The translations under genes and the position numbers were made by a program. This document shows positions 6,825-7,210 of a stretch of 7,210 nt of DNA, piece by piece. Below the pieces are notes generated by a model. The model had not been told where the DNA came from, made no database searches, and saw nothing but the letters and a program-made list of their open reading frames with translations. This DNA is from Nitrospiraceae bacterium. Lineage in GTDB: Bacteria > Nitrospirota > Thermodesulfovibrionia > Thermodesulfovibrionales > UBA9159. Location: positions 1 through 7,210 of the forward strand of contig DMNE01000047.1 in assembly GCA_003453735.1 (NCBI GenBank). The letters run 5' to 3'. How positions within the stretch are numbered: the stretch's first letter is position 1; the number at the start of each line of letters is the position of its first letter.

Positions 6825-7163
6825 CTACGGTACTCTGAAGAGCATTGTTTTTTTCCAGTAATCGAATTCTCCGTTAAGGCCGGAAACATCGATATCGGCT
6901 TCTTTGACAGAGGCAAGGAACTGGGTATTCCTGAGGTATCTCAGAACGAGAACATCCAAAACGTCATCGGGGATGTCGAGTTCCCCTATGGCGGTCATTC
7001 CCCCGATCAGCTCATCAACCTGCTCTTGTTGAAGCCGCATGAGTTCAAGATTTTCAGCCTCCCCCCTCATGCATGACCTTTGGATAGCGGCCATCATTGT
7101 ATCATAAGAAATCATACCCTTCATCACCTCCGCAACGAAGGTTAAAAAAAGTTTTTTTTCCAT
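6825..7163 (-). CDS. hypothetical small helical protein (112 residues)
   Basis: I do not recognise this protein. Started at the ATG at 7163-7161, it has 112 residues. It is mainly helix-forming: a hydrophobic, Met-rich N-terminal third (FLTFVAEVMKGMISYDTMM), a charged and Gln-rich middle with coiled-coil character (EAENLELMRLQQEQVDELI, about 36-54), an acidic DIPDDVLDVLVLRYLR helix, and a short tail with aromatic residues (FDYWKK). It has no signal peptide and no clear membrane span; it is probably cytoplasmic and may oligomerise. I chose this start because GGAG lies eight bases before it. The frame is also open to a TTG at 7199, which would add 12 residues with less support. The TAG stop is at 6825-6827. 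The next gene on the strand is ligA, 300 bases on, probably with its own promoter, so a functional link is not implied. Composition is consistent with real coding, but no family supports it. Confidence 0.6.
   Translation of the reverse strand: MEKKLFLTFVAEVMKGMISYDTMMAAIQRSCMRGEAENLELMRLQQEQVDELIGGMTAIGELDIPDDVLDVLVLRYLRNTQFLASVKEADIDVSGLNGEFDYWKKTMLFRVP
7144..7159. repeat. A7-G-T8 homopolymer inverted repeat at the start of a gene
   Basis: Seven A (7144-7150), one G and eight T (7152-7159) form a near-perfect palindrome. On the coding (minus) strand this is A8-C-T7 spanning codons 2 to 7 of the small hypothetical gene, immediately after the ATG. Such runs are prone to slippage during replication, transcription and sequencing. 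Confidence 0.8.
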
Positions 7164-7171
7164 TGCATCAG

Positions 7172-7175
7172 CTCC
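7172..7175 (-). promoter_or_regulatory. ribosome binding site that sets the start of the small hypothetical gene
   Basis: GGAG on the minus strand is followed after eight bases by the ATG at 7163-7161. A second ATG at 7168-7166 lies only three bases from the GGAG and leads to a frame that stops after eight codons, so it is not the gene start. The upstream in-frame TTG at 7199 has no visible binding site within the window. Confidence 0.6.
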
Positions 7176-7210
7176 AATCTTTGTCTTATCTGCGCACAAT
7201 TAAGTTCTTA

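Noticed and set aside
6692..6916. Minus-strand frame of 74 codons overlapping the end of the small hypothetical gene
   Set aside because: It overlaps a better-supported gene in another frame and has no ribosome binding site or coherent composition.

Overview
All six protein-coding genes that I can support lie on the minus strand, so the window is best read from right to left. The content is bacterial housekeeping DNA. An NAD-dependent DNA ligase and a tandem-GTPase ribosome-assembly factor (Der) identify a bacterium beyond doubt. I saw no sign of phage, plasmid, insertion sequence, CRISPR, tRNA or rRNA. The gene set and protein style (KYDG-type LigA, short Der, a Rid protein of about 160 residues, a BrkB/YihY membrane protein) would fit a Gram-negative lineage such as Nitrospirota or the former Deltaproteobacteria. 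That placement is a guess from general familiarity, not something the sequence proves.

Right-hand part (about 6525-7210): an unrecognised, mostly helical protein of about 112 residues starts at 7163 behind a well-spaced GGAG. Its first codons contain an A8 run followed by a T7 run. After it comes a 300-base gap without a supported gene. The gap holds two neighbouring inverted repeats (6609-6663 and 6666-6689) and a TATAAT element that probably belongs to a ligA promoter.

Middle part (2644-6524): ligA is complete, with adenylation, OB, zinc-finger, HhH and BRCT regions. A 194-base gap separates it from a polytopic glycosyltransferase of the GT39/PMT type, which probably mannosylates or glycosylates lipid or protein on the outer face of the inner membrane using a polyprenyl-phosphate sugar. 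The glycosyltransferase start is uncertain. Either it carries an unusual Cys- and Pro-rich N-terminal extension of 59 residues, or it really starts at 4101.

Left-hand part (1-2643): a 366-base gap holds a strong sigma70-type promoter (TTGCCA, 17 bases, TATAAT). It drives a compact three-gene unit, a Rid-family protein, then der, then yihY. The gaps are 15 bases (Rid to der) and a 4-base ATGA overlap (der to yihY). The promoter lies so close to the Rid start codon that the transcript should be nearly leaderless. The yihY reading frame stops after 148 codons, about half the usual family length, only 13 bases from the window edge. The codons after that stop would still continue the frame, so it looks like a nonsense-interrupted gene or a sequence error.

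The genes do not form one pathway. They touch DNA replication and repair (ligA), ribosome assembly (der), reactive enamine clean-up (Rid) and the cell envelope (GT39, YihY). I did not find a convincing new multi-gene system. The items most worth checking are the yihY stop, the predicted leaderless promoter and the structured element upstream of ligA.
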